Positions 44,058 to 54,184 are shown, numbered from the stretch's first letter. The stretch: DNA of 64,000 nucleotides from Bacilli bacterium (GCA_035326105.1 DAOKYO010000002.1:62001-126000), one strand, 5' to 3'. Notes: generated from the letters alone by a model not told the origin. Made by a program: numbers and translations.

Positions 44058-46043
44058 TTACTTATTTAATTCCTTAATCAATTTGACAAGATGATCGGCC
44101 GTAAAGTCGAATTTAGCAATCACGTCTTTGGCTGGCGCGCTGGCCCCGAAATCGTTAAGACCCATCACCGTTTTAGCATACTTATACCATGAAAGTGGGG
44201 AAAGCATTTCGACGGCAACGCGCTTTTCATAAGGTACTTTCAAAAGATCTTCCTTAAACGCATCGGTTTGTTGATCAAATAAATATGTTGATGGCATACT
44301 CACAACCCGGACATCAATACCTGAAGCTTTAAGTTTCTTTTTGGCATCAAGTGCCAATGACACTTCACTTCCGGTGGCAATTATCGTGAAATCAGGAGTT
44401 TCGTTTTCCTCTTTGCCAATCACATATGCTCCCTTAGCCATCTCCTCACTTCCACTTCCGGGAAGGACTGGTAGTCCTTGTCGAGAAAGAATTAAAGCCG
44501 TCGGGGTTGAAGTTGACTGTAAAGCCAATTGCCAGGCATAGGCGGTTTCCCGGGCATCAGCCGGCCGAATGACATTAAGATGCGGAATTGAACGAAGCAT
44601 AACTAATTGCTCGATAGGTTGGTGAGTTGGTCCGTCTTCTCCGACGGCAATCGAGTCATGCGAGAAGAGAAAAATAGCCGGTAAATGCTCGATTGAAGCC
44701 ATACGAATGGCATTTTTCATATAATCGGAAAACACTAGGAAACAACCAACATAACTTCTTAAACCACCGTGAAGCAAAATTCCGTTTTGCATAGCGGCCA
44801 TCGCAAACTCGCGGATACCAAAGTTAATATTTCTTCCCTCACGATGAAGAAATGAATAATCGGTCTCCCCGGGAATCAATGTCATGACTGAATGGGCGAC
44901 ATCGGCACTGCCGCCAACGAGATTGGGAACCAGCCGATTGTACATCGCCAACATTTGTCCACTTGTGTTCCGGGTGGAATCCTTAAAATCATCGGTAAAT
45001 TCTGGAAGAGGATCCTTCAAATAATGATTGATATCCAAGCCTAAATTACTCACAAATTCCGCCGCTTGCTTCTCATGCGTGCTCGCATAAACATTAAGCG
45101 CGGCTTCATATTTCTTATAGGCGTTGGTACCACGTGCAATAAATGTATCCTTAAAGATATCATATACTTCAGCGGGAATCTCAAAAGGCGGATAAGAATA
45201 TTGATAGTGGCCTTTAGCGTAAGCACCATCGCTTTCTCCTAAAGGATTTCCATGGACTTTATAGGTTCCGGCATTAGCGCTGCCTTCGCCGATAATAGAG
45301 TGGTACATAATAAGCGTCGGCCGACTGCTTTTTTTGGCTTTTGTTAGGGCCTTATCAATCGCTTTGATATTGTTTCCATCGGCAATCTCAATGACTTGCC
45401 ATTCGCTGGCCAAAAACCGAGCCTTAACATTTTCGCTAAATGAATTGGTCAGCGGTCCGTCAAGCGTCGTGCTGTTGGCATCATATAAGACAACCAAACG
45501 ATTAAGTTTCTGATGTCCGGCGAAGGAAATCGCTTCTTGGGATAATCCTTCCTGTAAACAACCATCGCCGACTAAGGCATAAGTGTAATGCGACATTATT
45601 TTTTCACTGTTCGGATAATGAGCGCTCAACATAGTTTCGGCCATCGCCATACCGACAGCTTGGGCCAATCCTTGAGCCAAAGGTCCGGCCGTGGCGTCAA
45701 CGCCGGGTGTCATTCCAAATTCCGGATGACCGGGGGTAATGGAGTCGATTTGGCGGAAAGATTTCAAGTCTTCAATCGAAACCGCGTAACCGGAAAGATG
45801 TAATATTGTATATAGCAAAGCCGAAGCGTGACCGGCACTTAAAACGAACCGATCACGATTAATCCATTCCGGATGAAGAGGATCAGCAACCATATGCTTA
45901 GCAAATAAAGTATAGAGCGCGGGAGCACTGCCAATCGCCATTCCCGGATGTCCCGATTTTGCCTTATTGGTAATGTCGATAACCGTGGCACGAATTGCGT
46001 TAATCGCTAATTTGTCATTAAAAACTTTCTTTTTCTTAAACAT
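44058..46043 (-). CDS. tkt: Transketolase
   Basis: Thiamine-diphosphate enzyme moving two-carbon units in the pentose phosphate pathway. 661 residues: GHPGMAIGSAPALYTLF at the start, TPP motif GDGCLQEGLSQEAISFAGH, pyrimidine domain FGIREFAMAAMQNG and VGEDGPTHQPIEQL. AAAGGAGGA precedes the ATG. It stands alone between its own promoter and terminator. Confidence 0.96.
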   Translation of the reverse strand: MFKKKKVFNDKLAINAIRATVIDITNKAKSGHPGMAIGSAPALYTLFAKHMVADPLHPEWINRDRFVLSAGHASALLYTILHLSGYAVSIEDLKSFRQIDSITPGHPEFGMTPGVDATAGPLAQGLAQAVGMAMAETMLSAHYPNSEKIMSHYTYALVGDGCLQEGLSQEAISFAGHQKLNRLVVLYDANSTTLDGPLTNSFSENVKARFLASEWQVIEIADGNNIKAIDKALTKAKKSSRPTLIMYHSIIGEGSANAGTYKVHGNPLGESDGAYAKGHYQYSYPPFEIPAEVYDIFKDTFIARGTNAYKKYEAALNVYASTHEKQAAEFVSNLGLDINHYLKDPLPEFTDDFKDSTRNTSGQMLAMYNRLVPNLVGGSADVAHSVMTLIPGETDYSFLHREGRNINFGIREFAMAAMQNGILLHGGLRSYVGCFLVFSDYMKNAIRMASIEHLPAIFLFSHDSIAVGEDGPTHQPIEQLVMLRSIPHLNVIRPADARETAYAWQLALQSTSTPTALILSRQGLPVLPGSGSEEMAKGAYVIGKEENETPDFTIIATGSEVSLALDAKKKLKASGIDVRVVSMPSTYLFDQQTDAFKEDLLKVPYEKRVAVEMLSPLSWYKYAKTVMGLNDFGASAPAKDVIAKFDFTADHLVKLIKELNK

Positions 46044-46180
46044 AAGTCCTCCTTTGGCAATATGCCGATATTAATAAGATGTTTTCAATATGGTAAGACT
46101 TGGAAAGAGACATTTTTTATTCCTTAATGTTAAGAAAGACACCAAAAGTCACTTTTCCGACTAACAAACCAACAGAGAGA

Positions 46181-46189
46181 ATTATACCA
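46181..46189 (-). promoter_or_regulatory. Extended -10 promoter of tkt
   Basis: Minus-strand TG-G-TATAAT. A 7-2-7 inverted repeat (TTTGAAT/ATTCAAA, 46200-46215) covers the -35 position and could be an operator or a weak hairpin after hisS. Confidence 0.55.
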
Positions 46190-46233
46190 TTTTATATTGT
46201 TTGAATAAATTCAAATCCGAAAATATAAAGCAA

Positions 46234-47538
46234 TTATTGGTGATGGTGGTGATGTTCTTCAAGTCCGTCAATTAATTCATCCGCTTTATCGACAACTTGG
46301 CCATAAGGAACACTAAATTGCTCTTCCGTCAGCATATTCTTTATCGTTACAACTTCTTTGGCCACTTCATCGTCGCCGATGATAATAGCAAATTTCGCCT
46401 TTTTGCGATTGGCCCGTTTAAACAATTGTTTAAATCCTTTCCCATCAAAACTTGACTCACACCTAAAGCCGGAAGCGCGTAAAGATGTTAAAAGACTAAA
46501 TGCATCGGTAAAACTCTTGGTGCCGACACTCATGATATAGAAATCAATTCCCTCATCTATCCCTTCAAGCAGGTTGTCGTCGCGCATAACGGCATAGAGG
46601 CGCTCAAGCCCAAACGCAAAACCAACGCCTTCCAATGCAGGACCGCCGATTTCTTCCACCAGATGGTCATAGTGACCGCCCGCCCCGATTGCTCCGTAAT
46701 TCTGACCGGTCATCGAGGTATAATGAAACTCAAAGACGACTCCGGAATAATAATCGAGTCCGCGCACAAGGTTGTTGTCAACCTCATAAGGAATGCCAAA
46801 GGCATTGAGGACTTCCAAAGTCTCGACAAAATCAGCTTCAGCCTGTTTGGTAAGATAGTCGCGCATAATGGGGGCATGGCGAACAATCTCCTGATCATGC
46901 TCCACCTTGCAGTCCAAAATCCGGAGCGGATTGGTATTGTATCGATCGTGACAATCCTCGCACATATCATCGATTTTGTCGGCAAAAAATTCCTTCAGGG
47001 CCATTCGATAGTTATCGCGTGACAACTTATCACCTAACGAATTAATTTTGAGTTTCACATCTTTTAAGCCCAAAGTTTGAAGGATGGAGTAGCCAAGTAA
47101 AATAACTTCGATATCACTATAAATTGAATTGACCCCTACTTCTTCTACCCCCAGCTGATGAAATTCCCGAAAACGGCCCTGCTGAGGACGTTCATAGCGG
47201 AAAACCTCACCCGAGTAAAAGTATTTCAAAGGTAAATCTGTGTTGGCATAAAGCTTATTGCTGACGATGGCGCGCATAATCCCCGCCGTACCCTCGGGGC
47301 GAAGAGTAATAAACCGGTCACCCTTATCCTTGAAGGTATACATTTCCTTGCGCACGATGTCGGAACTATCGCCGACTCCACGTTCGAAAAGTTCAGTGTG
47401 TTCAAAAATCGGCGTTTGCGCATAGGAAAAACCATAAAATCCACATAGTGAGGAAAAAATAGTTTCAATATATTGATTGGCGACACCCTCAAGATCATAG
47501 ATATCATGAGTTCCCTTTGGGGGATTGATTTGATTCAT
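46234..47538 (-). CDS. hisS: Histidyl-tRNA synthetase with C-terminal His run
   Basis: Class II synthetase charging tRNA-His. 434 residues: PPKGTHDI at the start, motif 2 FRYERPQQGRFREFHQ, the HisA signature LVRGLDYYSG, motif 3 GFAFGLERL, then the anticodon-binding domain. The protein ends EEHHHHHQ, five consecutive His encoded by CAT/CAC just before the stop (46237-46251), unusual for the family. GGAGG precedes the ATG. It follows rel, as in Bacillus apart from missing genes between them, and has its own strong promoter; no T-box is visible. Confidence 0.95.
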   Translation of the reverse strand: MNQINPPKGTHDIYDLEGVANQYIETIFSSLCGFYGFSYAQTPIFEHTELFERGVGDSSDIVRKEMYTFKDKGDRFITLRPEGTAGIMRAIVSNKLYANTDLPLKYFYSGEVFRYERPQQGRFREFHQLGVEEVGVNSIYSDIEVILLGYSILQTLGLKDVKLKINSLGDKLSRDNYRMALKEFFADKIDDMCEDCHDRYNTNPLRILDCKVEHDQEIVRHAPIMRDYLTKQAEADFVETLEVLNAFGIPYEVDNNLVRGLDYYSGVVFEFHYTSMTGQNYGAIGAGGHYDHLVEEIGGPALEGVGFAFGLERLYAVMRDDNLLEGIDEGIDFYIMSVGTKSFTDAFSLLTSLRASGFRCESSFDGKGFKQLFKRANRKKAKFAIIIGDDEVAKEVVTIKNMLTEEQFSVPYGQVVDKADELIDGLEEHHHHHQ

Positions 47539-47569
47539 GCTATTACCTCCATAAATCGGCGACTAGTCT

Positions 47570-47598
47570 ATTATAGTGAGCATAAAAATGCCCGTCAA
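47570..47598 (-). promoter_or_regulatory. Sigma-A promoter of hisS
   Basis: On the minus strand: TTGACG (47598-47593), 17-bp spacer, TATAAT (47575-47570), between the rel stop and the hisS ribosome-binding site. Confidence 0.85.
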
Positions 47599-47606
47599 CC
47601 GCAGAC

Positions 47607-49913
47607 CTAATGGACGACTCTTTTTACTTCCTGTACAGCAGGGATATTCTTTACAATCGCAAAAATATCATTTAAACGGTGAGCGTCGCTGACGAGAATT
47701 GTCGCTGAGATAGTCGTGGACATCGTATTGTTGTGAAAACGCGCATTTACACGACTGACACCTATTTTATTGGCGCTAAAAACAGACAGGATGTCCACCA
47801 AAAGATTCGGGCGATCATCGCAGTCAATGGTAATGTCGACCGTATAGTTTTGAATACCCAAATTTTCATTCCAATATACATCCACCAAACGTTGCTGCTC
47901 ACTTGTGACATTAGGGCAAGTCACGCGATGAACGGTAATCCCCTTGCCTTTAGTAATATAGCCGACAATATCGTCACCCGGGATTGGATTACAGCATTTT
48001 CCAAGCGTGATAGCCACGGTTCCCGCGCCTTCAACATGAACCGGATTCTTGTTATCCATACTGACGTTTCGAACCAGTTTTTGCACGTCACGTTTTTTGG
48101 GAATGTTTAAAAAGTCAATAATGGCCGCGGGTGACGGATTACGATTTGAGATATCAATAAATAAGTCATCAAGGTCTTCAGCATTAAATTCATGAAACAC
48201 CTTAGGATCATCAATCAGTCTAAGGGTATCAGTTTCATTTATATCCCGCTCCCGGAAAGCATCGATGGTCGCCTGTCGTCCGCGGGCAATTTTTTCATCC
48301 CGGACAAGATCGCTGTTTTTTTTGATCAAAAATTTACGAATATGATTTTTTGCGCTGGCCGTCTGGGCAATTTTAAGCCATCCTTCATTGGGACCTGAAG
48401 ATGTTTTTGAAGTTCTGATTTCGACAATATCACCGGTTTTTAAAACAGTGTTTAAGGGTACTAGGGAGCCATTAACGACGGCCCCTACAGCTGAATCACC
48501 CACTCCAGTGTGAATTTTATAGGCAAAATCAAGCGGAGTAGCCCCGACCGGTAAATCGATGACTTTTCCTTTAGGGGTAAAAACATATACATTCGACTCG
48601 AAAATATCGTGCTGCAAAGTATCCATGTACTCTCGGGCGTTATCGCTCATGTCGTTACTTACACCGATAAAATCTCTAAACCAGTGTAATTGTTCTTCGA
48701 TTTCCTTTTGTTCGCGACGCGGATCGTAGTTGGCTCCCTCTTTGTAGCGCCAATGCGCGGCGACACCGCCCTCAGCGATTTCATCCATTTCCTCAGTTCG
48801 AATTTGAACCTCATAGGTTTGACCATCACCGGCCACAATTGTCGTATGTAGCGACTGGTACATATTTGGTTTGGGCATGGCGATATAATCTTTAAATCGT
48901 CCCGGCATCGGTTTGTATGTAGCGTGGATAAGTCCCAAGATTTCATAGCAATTCAATTCCGTTTTGGTAATGACGCGAATGGCCATTAAGTCATATATTT
49001 CATCAAAATTATGATGTTTTAAATACATTTTCTTATATATCGAATATATTGACTTTACCCGACTTTCAAGCCGAAAGGGTATTTTATGTTCATATAGTAT
49101 ATCAGCGATCCGCTTTTTGAGATCCATCAAAGATTTTTTACGGTTTTTTGTCTTGTTATTCAAAGACTGCATAATCTCGTTAAAAACTGACGGTTCGAGA
49201 TATTTTAAACAAATATCTTCCATTTCACTCTTAATATTGTACATACCAAGACGATGCGCTATGGGAACGAAAACCTGTAGCGATTCTTTGGCAATTGCTT
49301 GCTGACGATCAGCGGACAAATATTCTAAAGTTCTTAAATTGTGCAGACGATCGGCCAATTTGATAATAATGACACGAATGTCTTTGGCCATACCCAAAAA
49401 AATCTTTCGGTGATCTTCATAGACAAAATCGCTGTCGTCTTGGCGCTTTGACAATTTTAAACGTTGAATCTTGGTCACCGAGTCAACCAACAGAGCAACA
49501 TCGTCTCCCCAACGAGATCGAATAAAATCAATAGTTACATCCGTATCTTCAACGACATCGTGAAGCAGTCCGCCAATTAAGGTATTAGGACCACCGTGTA
49601 ATCCGGCAATAATGTAGGCGACCTCAATTAAATGGTGAATGTAGGGTTCGCCTGATTTCCGCAACTGATTACGATGCTTGTCTTCGGCAAATTCATAGGC
49701 ATCACGAATCCGCTTCCGATCCGCTTCGTCTTTAATATATAAAAAATACAGTTCCTCAACTTCTTCAAAAGTATGAAGTTTATGGTTGCCGATTTTATGA
49801 ATAATTGTTTTTTTGACGTCTTGATAACGCCTAACATGAGTGTTCTGCGCCGCCATCCGAATATTGGCTGGGACATCGTAAATTAATTTTAGTTTTCTTT
49901 CAGCCATATTCAT
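47607..49913 (-). CDS. rel: Bifunctional (p)ppGpp synthetase/hydrolase Rel
   Basis: Stringent-response enzyme. 768 residues from the ATG after GAGG (an ORF extension of 38 codons runs through the upstream terminator and is not real). The hydrolase HD motif is LLHDVVEDTD. The synthetase carries RFKDYIAMPKPNMYQSLHTT, the RxKD form typical of bifunctional enzymes. TGS (VYVFTPKGKVIDLPVGATPLDFAY), zinc-finger/helical and C-terminal ACT (DRPNLLVDILSVF) domains follow. A minus-strand TATAAT at 49934-49929 is a possible -10. apt and dtd, its Bacillus neighbours, are absent. Confidence 0.95.
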   Translation of the reverse strand: MNMAERKLKLIYDVPANIRMAAQNTHVRRYQDVKKTIIHKIGNHKLHTFEEVEELYFLYIKDEADRKRIRDAYEFAEDKHRNQLRKSGEPYIHHLIEVAYIIAGLHGGPNTLIGGLLHDVVEDTDVTIDFIRSRWGDDVALLVDSVTKIQRLKLSKRQDDSDFVYEDHRKIFLGMAKDIRVIIIKLADRLHNLRTLEYLSADRQQAIAKESLQVFVPIAHRLGMYNIKSEMEDICLKYLEPSVFNEIMQSLNNKTKNRKKSLMDLKKRIADILYEHKIPFRLESRVKSIYSIYKKMYLKHHNFDEIYDLMAIRVITKTELNCYEILGLIHATYKPMPGRFKDYIAMPKPNMYQSLHTTIVAGDGQTYEVQIRTEEMDEIAEGGVAAHWRYKEGANYDPRREQKEIEEQLHWFRDFIGVSNDMSDNAREYMDTLQHDIFESNVYVFTPKGKVIDLPVGATPLDFAYKIHTGVGDSAVGAVVNGSLVPLNTVLKTGDIVEIRTSKTSSGPNEGWLKIAQTASAKNHIRKFLIKKNSDLVRDEKIARGRQATIDAFRERDINETDTLRLIDDPKVFHEFNAEDLDDLFIDISNRNPSPAAIIDFLNIPKKRDVQKLVRNVSMDNKNPVHVEGAGTVAITLGKCCNPIPGDDIVGYITKGKGITVHRVTCPNVTSEQQRLVDVYWNENLGIQNYTVDITIDCDDRPNLLVDILSVFSANKIGVSRVNARFHNNTMSTTISATILVSDAHRLNDIFAIVKNIPAVQEVKRVVH

Positions 49914-49954
49914 CACATCCTCTTTAATATTATAGGTTAAATGCTTAAAAAAAT

Positions 49955-49985
49955 GAATAAAAAAGGCTCCATTTACAATGGAGCC
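49955..49985 (-). terminator. Terminator of the Ig-like lipoprotein gene
   Basis: Perfect eight-base stem GGCTCCAT/ATGGAGCC (49965-49972 with 49978-49985), five-base loop, U-run on the minus strand. Confidence 0.9.
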
Positions 49986-50010
49986 TAGTTTTGAATCAAA
50001 TCGACTGATA

Positions 50011-52389
50011 TTAATCAACAACGGCAAATGTCAAGACAACGCTCTCAACATAAGCAGTATATGAAGCTTGCGGTTTTTCTAACTTAAAGAAGTGAATGTT
50101 TTCGGTAGCTTCAAAATTAACATCATAAGAATATTGACCGGCCACATTGCAAACCTTGGTTGCACCTTCAGTCGCAGTAGCAACAGACTCACTACCAGCA
50201 TAGAGGTCTAACTCAGTTAAGTTTGTTTGAGCTTGATCATAATTCACAGTAATTTTAACAATTGCCAATTCGGAAGCGACATCATTAAAGAATCCGCTTT
50301 GAATTTCATTCTTATAGCGCATTTGGATAAATCCATTTGAACTTAAGTAAAGTTGAGTGAAAGCAATTGATAATCCGTTAACGGTAGCAGTTCCATCAGC
50401 ATAGGTGGCACTAAGGGCCAAATCACTGGCCGTAATGGTTAAAGTGGTTTTAGCGACAGCCGCGATGACGGTTAAATCAATTGTGCCAACAATGCCCGCA
50501 GTCGATGAAGTGGCGGTGATTGTAACCGCGCCTTCAGCAACACCAGTAACTAATCCTTCGGCATCAACAGTGGCTTTTGCCCCGTCACTTGATGACCAAG
50601 TAACGGTTTGATCAGCAAAACCATCGCCGACAGAATTTGGAAGAACTTCGGCTGCTAATTGTAAAGTTCCAGCAACCTCGACGGAAGTAACACCATCAGC
50701 TGCACTAACAACAACACTAGTCGCAGGAGTTAATTCACCTTTATGAACGGTTAATTCAGCAACGGCACCAAGTAATAGTTGTGGGCTTGGGGTATACCAG
50801 CCTAATACACCAGCGAAATCAACGGTATCAACTGGAGTTAAGCCAGCAATAACATCAGCGATAGCTTGTTCAACTGTATCGTCAAGATACTTATCAGTTC
50901 TAACAACGACGCTTTCACTACCCAAAGTAAAGTTAATACTCGAGGAAGTTCCAACAGTAACACTACCACTGACATAGGCTAAACCAGTCACGGTAACGAT
51001 ACGGCCAGCATCGGCAGCGGTCAAAGCACCCATTGTTGAAATAACAAGCGGATTGATGGTTTCAGCAGAAACGCCAAGATCAACAACCACGGTGATGCTC
51101 GCAAGTTCCATAAAGTCTTTGTAGATGGAGGTCGTGCCAGAAACTACTACTTCATGGCCAACAACGAACGAACTACGCATTGCAGCAGGAACATTGTAAA
51201 GATATAGTCCGGAATTGCCCGATTGAATGGAAAAAGATCCATTTGAAGGGGTTGAAGTCACAGTTCCCTTAACGACAGCGGCAACACCGGTGGCAAGTTC
51301 ATGCACAGCGGCTGGAGCTAAAACGGTTTGGGTTGTCGCAGTAACGGTAATAACGACGGAATCAGTGAATCCACCATCATCCGTGGTAACAGTAATTGTT
51401 GCTTCACCAGGAGCAATCGTCGTAACTAAGCCAGTAGCACTAACTGTTGCAGCCGCTTCATTACTTGATGCATAGGTAGCAACTTGATTGGCAGCATTCG
51501 CTGGTTGAATTCCGGTGACAAGTTGAAGGGTCCTATATTGTTCAACGGTTGCAACTTTTGAAGAATTACCATCAGTTGCAAGCGTGACGCCGGTAACAGC
51601 ACCACCAACGACACCTTCATGAACAACAATATCATCAGCAGATACAAGCGAGAATTGGGCGTTATTTTGATAACTTCCAATAATACCAACGACATCAATT
51701 GTGTCGATATTTGGACGTAAATTATCTAATTTCGCAGCAATAGCTGTTAATTCGTCAGGACCAAGATTCTTGTTAAGACGGAGATCGACTTGTTTATTGT
51801 CGAAAGTAACATAATAATCAGTATGGTCATTAATATTAACAGTTTGAGAATCGGCAAAAGGAGTAGCACCGTTAATGGAAACCAAACGACTATCCATGGT
51901 TAGAAGGGTTTCGTTGGTCCAAGTAGTGATTTCAAAAGTTTCAACGGAATAACTTGTCGAGACGACATTCAATTCGGTGACCGGATTGATTTCATCGATT
52001 CCGTAATATGGCGAATAGGTTCCGGAAGCTTCAACTGAGTCTCCGACTTTCACTGCGCCAAGAACAGTAGTGCTAACTGCGTATAAAAGGAGAGCATCAG
52101 CACCATCTTGAATCGATACAGACATCGTGCCGTTTGTTAAACTATCTTGGTAAATTTTGGTGACTTTTCCACCAACCGTCATTACGGTACCAGATACATA
52201 TTCAGACACATCTTTAATCGCCACGACACTAGGCATTTCTTCGCTACTGCCTTCAGAAGTTGGAACACTTACTGAAGTATCAGAAGAGGGAAGGCTTATG
52301 CCACCGCCTCCACTACTGCTACCGCCCTGACCATTACAGCCCGCGAGTAACAATGCGAAGATTGGTAATAGAATTACTTTCTTTTTCAT
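50011..52389 (-). CDS. Large surface lipoprotein with OB-like and BIG2 Ig-like modules
   Basis: 792 residues, surface-anchored. Signal with lipobox LLAGC, then a Ser/Gly-rich linker. By eye the body is a tandem duplication. Residues about 55-265 and 355-560 each look like two OB-like beta domains (VGGKVTKIY / VKGTVTSTP, followed by VDVVGIIGSYQ / VDFAGVLGWYT). Each is followed by a BIG2-type bacterial Ig-like domain (ATVSATGLVTTIAPGEATITV and ATVDAEGLVTGVAEGAVTITA). A C-terminal beta-rich domain of about 140 residues ends the protein. Probably adhesion or ligand binding at the cell surface; no enzyme motif seen. Own promoter and terminator; AAAGGAGGA before the ATG. Confidence 0.75.
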   Translation of the reverse strand: MKKKVILLPIFALLLAGCNGQGGSSSGGGGISLPSSDTSVSVPTSEGSSEEMPSVVAIKDVSEYVSGTVMTVGGKVTKIYQDSLTNGTMSVSIQDGADALLLYAVSTTVLGAVKVGDSVEASGTYSPYYGIDEINPVTELNVVSTSYSVETFEITTWTNETLLTMDSRLVSINGATPFADSQTVNINDHTDYYVTFDNKQVDLRLNKNLGPDELTAIAAKLDNLRPNIDTIDVVGIIGSYQNNAQFSLVSADDIVVHEGVVGGAVTGVTLATDGNSSKVATVEQYRTLQLVTGIQPANAANQVATYASSNEAAATVSATGLVTTIAPGEATITVTTDDGGFTDSVVITVTATTQTVLAPAAVHELATGVAAVVKGTVTSTPSNGSFSIQSGNSGLYLYNVPAAMRSSFVVGHEVVVSGTTSIYKDFMELASITVVVDLGVSAETINPLVISTMGALTAADAGRIVTVTGLAYVSGSVTVGTSSSINFTLGSESVVVRTDKYLDDTVEQAIADVIAGLTPVDTVDFAGVLGWYTPSPQLLLGAVAELTVHKGELTPATSVVVSAADGVTSVEVAGTLQLAAEVLPNSVGDGFADQTVTWSSSDGAKATVDAEGLVTGVAEGAVTITATSSTAGIVGTIDLTVIAAVAKTTLTITASDLALSATYADGTATVNGLSIAFTQLYLSSNGFIQMRYKNEIQSGFFNDVASELAIVKITVNYDQAQTNLTELDLYAGSESVATATEGATKVCNVAGQYSYDVNFEATENIHFFKLEKPQASYTAYVESVVLTFAVVD

Positions 52390-52424
52390 TGTTATGATTT
52401 TTCCTCCTTTTCTATTACATAGAG

Positions 52425-52452
52425 ATTATAACATAATTATTAAAATTGTAAT
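52425..52452 (-). promoter_or_regulatory. Promoter of the Ig-like lipoprotein gene
   Basis: On the minus strand: ATTACA (52452-52447), 16-bp spacer, TATAAT (52430-52425) with an extended TG-T. Confidence 0.6.
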
Positions 52453-52578
52453 GTGGTTGTTTTAATAATTTGTGCGACTTAAAAACATAAGTACACTTAA
52501 AAGCCTATAAAAACCAGTTATTTAGCAACAATCAATCAAAAACATCAATATTTTGCGTATTTTTGCGTTTTGACTTTA

Positions 52579-54144
52579 CTAAAAATTTTCATTTTGCCAA
52601 TCGGAAATCTGATAAATTAAGGATTTACGGCCGCGAAATTCGTTAAGATTCATCTCGCCATAAACAGTTATTTTATCGTAACTTTTCAGGGTTTCTTGAG
52701 TAATATTAAAGCCCAATATTTTGACATCATTCTTTATTAAGGTTGATATATGCTGACCGTCTTTAATGAATGACAAGGCGGAGGTGGCAACGTGTTCAAT
52801 ACGAAAAAGCGGCTTGGCAAAGCCAATTCCGAACGGCCGAAAGGTATCCATCGTATAAAAATTAGTCCAGTTGATATCATCTAAAGCAATCGCTATTGAT
52901 GCATCGTTATCAATGATATCCATGGGTTGCTTGGCCAGTTCATTAAAAGCTTTAGAAAAAGCCGTCAGTTGGTCCCGGCTTATACTGCACCCGCCCGCCG
53001 CCTTATGGCCGCCGAAATTTAAAAGATAATGCTCCAAATTTTTAAATGCATGCACAATGCTAAAGCCATTATCAGCGCGGGCACTTCCCTTATACACCAA
53101 TGGATCTTGTTCGGTAGGGCAAAAAACGATGGTTGGCAAATGGTATAAATTCATATACCGCGCGGCTAAAAGTCCAATCAACCCCTCTTTTGTGTTCGAG
53201 ACAGCAATAAGGGCTCCATCGTGCACAATAATTTCATCGTTTCCTTCACTGATAGTTTCCTTTAAAAGCGTCTGTCGGGTAAGATTAATCTCTTTTATCC
53301 AATTGCTAAAAGTAACAATTTCCCTTTTGGAGTCGGACAGGAGAAATTGAACGAGATAATTGACTTTTTTATCCTCAATAATGCGACCAACCGCATTGAT
53401 TTTTGGAGCGATCGACATCCCGATCGTCTCCTCGTTAATGGTTTCAAGCTGAATTAACTCATAAATAGGGGCAAAATGGCGTTCGTTATATAGATTAATC
53501 CCGATGCGAACCAAGGTACGATTGTGTTCTTGAAGAGGCATCATGTCACTGATTGTCGCGATTGAGGCCAGAAAAACTTCGTACTCATCGTAGCGATTAA
53601 GCAAGGTGGAAGCAAGCATGAGCGAAACATAAGCTCCGCACGAATAAAGTTGTGAGTAAGCTGAATATTGCGGATGCAAAATATAATTAGCGTCGGGAAT
53701 TTTCTGGCCGACAGTGTGGTGATCGGTGACAATAACATCGATGCCTAACTGCCGTGCATACGCTATTTCTTCAATTTGCGAAATTCCGTTGTCGACCGTA
53801 ATAATTAATTTATATTGTTTATCGTTAAAAGCGTCGATCATTTTTCGGTTGATACCATAACCATCCTGATAACGGCTAGGGATATAGTAGCCAACATCCG
53901 CCCCCATCTTTCTTAAAGCATGGACGAGAATCGTGGTCGACATCACGCCATCGCAGTCATAATCGCCATAAACGATTATTTTTTTATGTTGGCGGATAGT
54001 TTTTTTAATCAATGACACAGCTTCGTCCATTCTTAAAAAGAGCCGGGGATCAGGTAGATCAAATAAATGAACCGGTCTTGTTAAAGCATAATACTCTTCT
54101 TCACTTAGGGAGTAATTTGTCAAAAGTTTATGTAAAAAATCCAT
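52579..54144 (-). CDS. recJ: Single-strand-specific exonuclease RecJ
   Basis: 5'-3' single-strand DNA exonuclease of the DHH family. 521 residues with YGDYDCDGVMST (motif I), TVDNGIS (II), TDHHTVG (III), SCGAYVSLML, and the DHHA1 domain motif GGHKAAGGCSI. The C-terminal OB-type domain is short and the extra domain of Bacillus RecJ (about 780 residues) is absent. GAAAGG lies ahead of the start; the secDF terminator lies immediately upstream, so expression may need read-through. Confidence 0.93.
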   Translation of the reverse strand: MDFLHKLLTNYSLSEEEYYALTRPVHLFDLPDPRLFLRMDEAVSLIKKTIRQHKKIIVYGDYDCDGVMSTTILVHALRKMGADVGYYIPSRYQDGYGINRKMIDAFNDKQYKLIITVDNGISQIEEIAYARQLGIDVIVTDHHTVGQKIPDANYILHPQYSAYSQLYSCGAYVSLMLASTLLNRYDEYEVFLASIATISDMMPLQEHNRTLVRIGINLYNERHFAPIYELIQLETINEETIGMSIAPKINAVGRIIEDKKVNYLVQFLLSDSKREIVTFSNWIKEINLTRQTLLKETISEGNDEIIVHDGALIAVSNTKEGLIGLLAARYMNLYHLPTIVFCPTEQDPLVYKGSARADNGFSIVHAFKNLEHYLLNFGGHKAAGGCSISRDQLTAFSKAFNELAKQPMDIIDNDASIAIALDDINWTNFYTMDTFRPFGIGFAKPLFRIEHVATSALSFIKDGQHISTLIKNDVKILGFNITQETLKSYDKITVYGEMNLNEFRGRKSLIYQISDWQNENF

Positions 54145-54155
54145 GTCAACCTTTC

Positions 54156-54181
54156 AAAAAGGCTGCCTTTCGGCAGCCTTT
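54156..54181 (-). terminator. secDF terminator
   Basis: Ten-base perfect stem AAAGGCTGCC/GGCAGCCTTT with a tetraloop (GAAA on the RNA) and a U-run on the minus strand. Confidence 0.9.
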
Positions 54182-54184
54182 AAA

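Noticed and set aside
49914..50027. N-terminal extension of Rel by 38 residues.
   Set aside because: It would be translated from the terminator hairpin of the upstream gene; GAGG marks the internal ATG.
50405..51475. Plus-strand frames of 68-82 codons, rich in Val/Ala/Thr, inside the lipoprotein gene.
   Set aside because: They are antisense shadows of its Thr/Val/Ala-rich repeats, without ribosome-binding sites.
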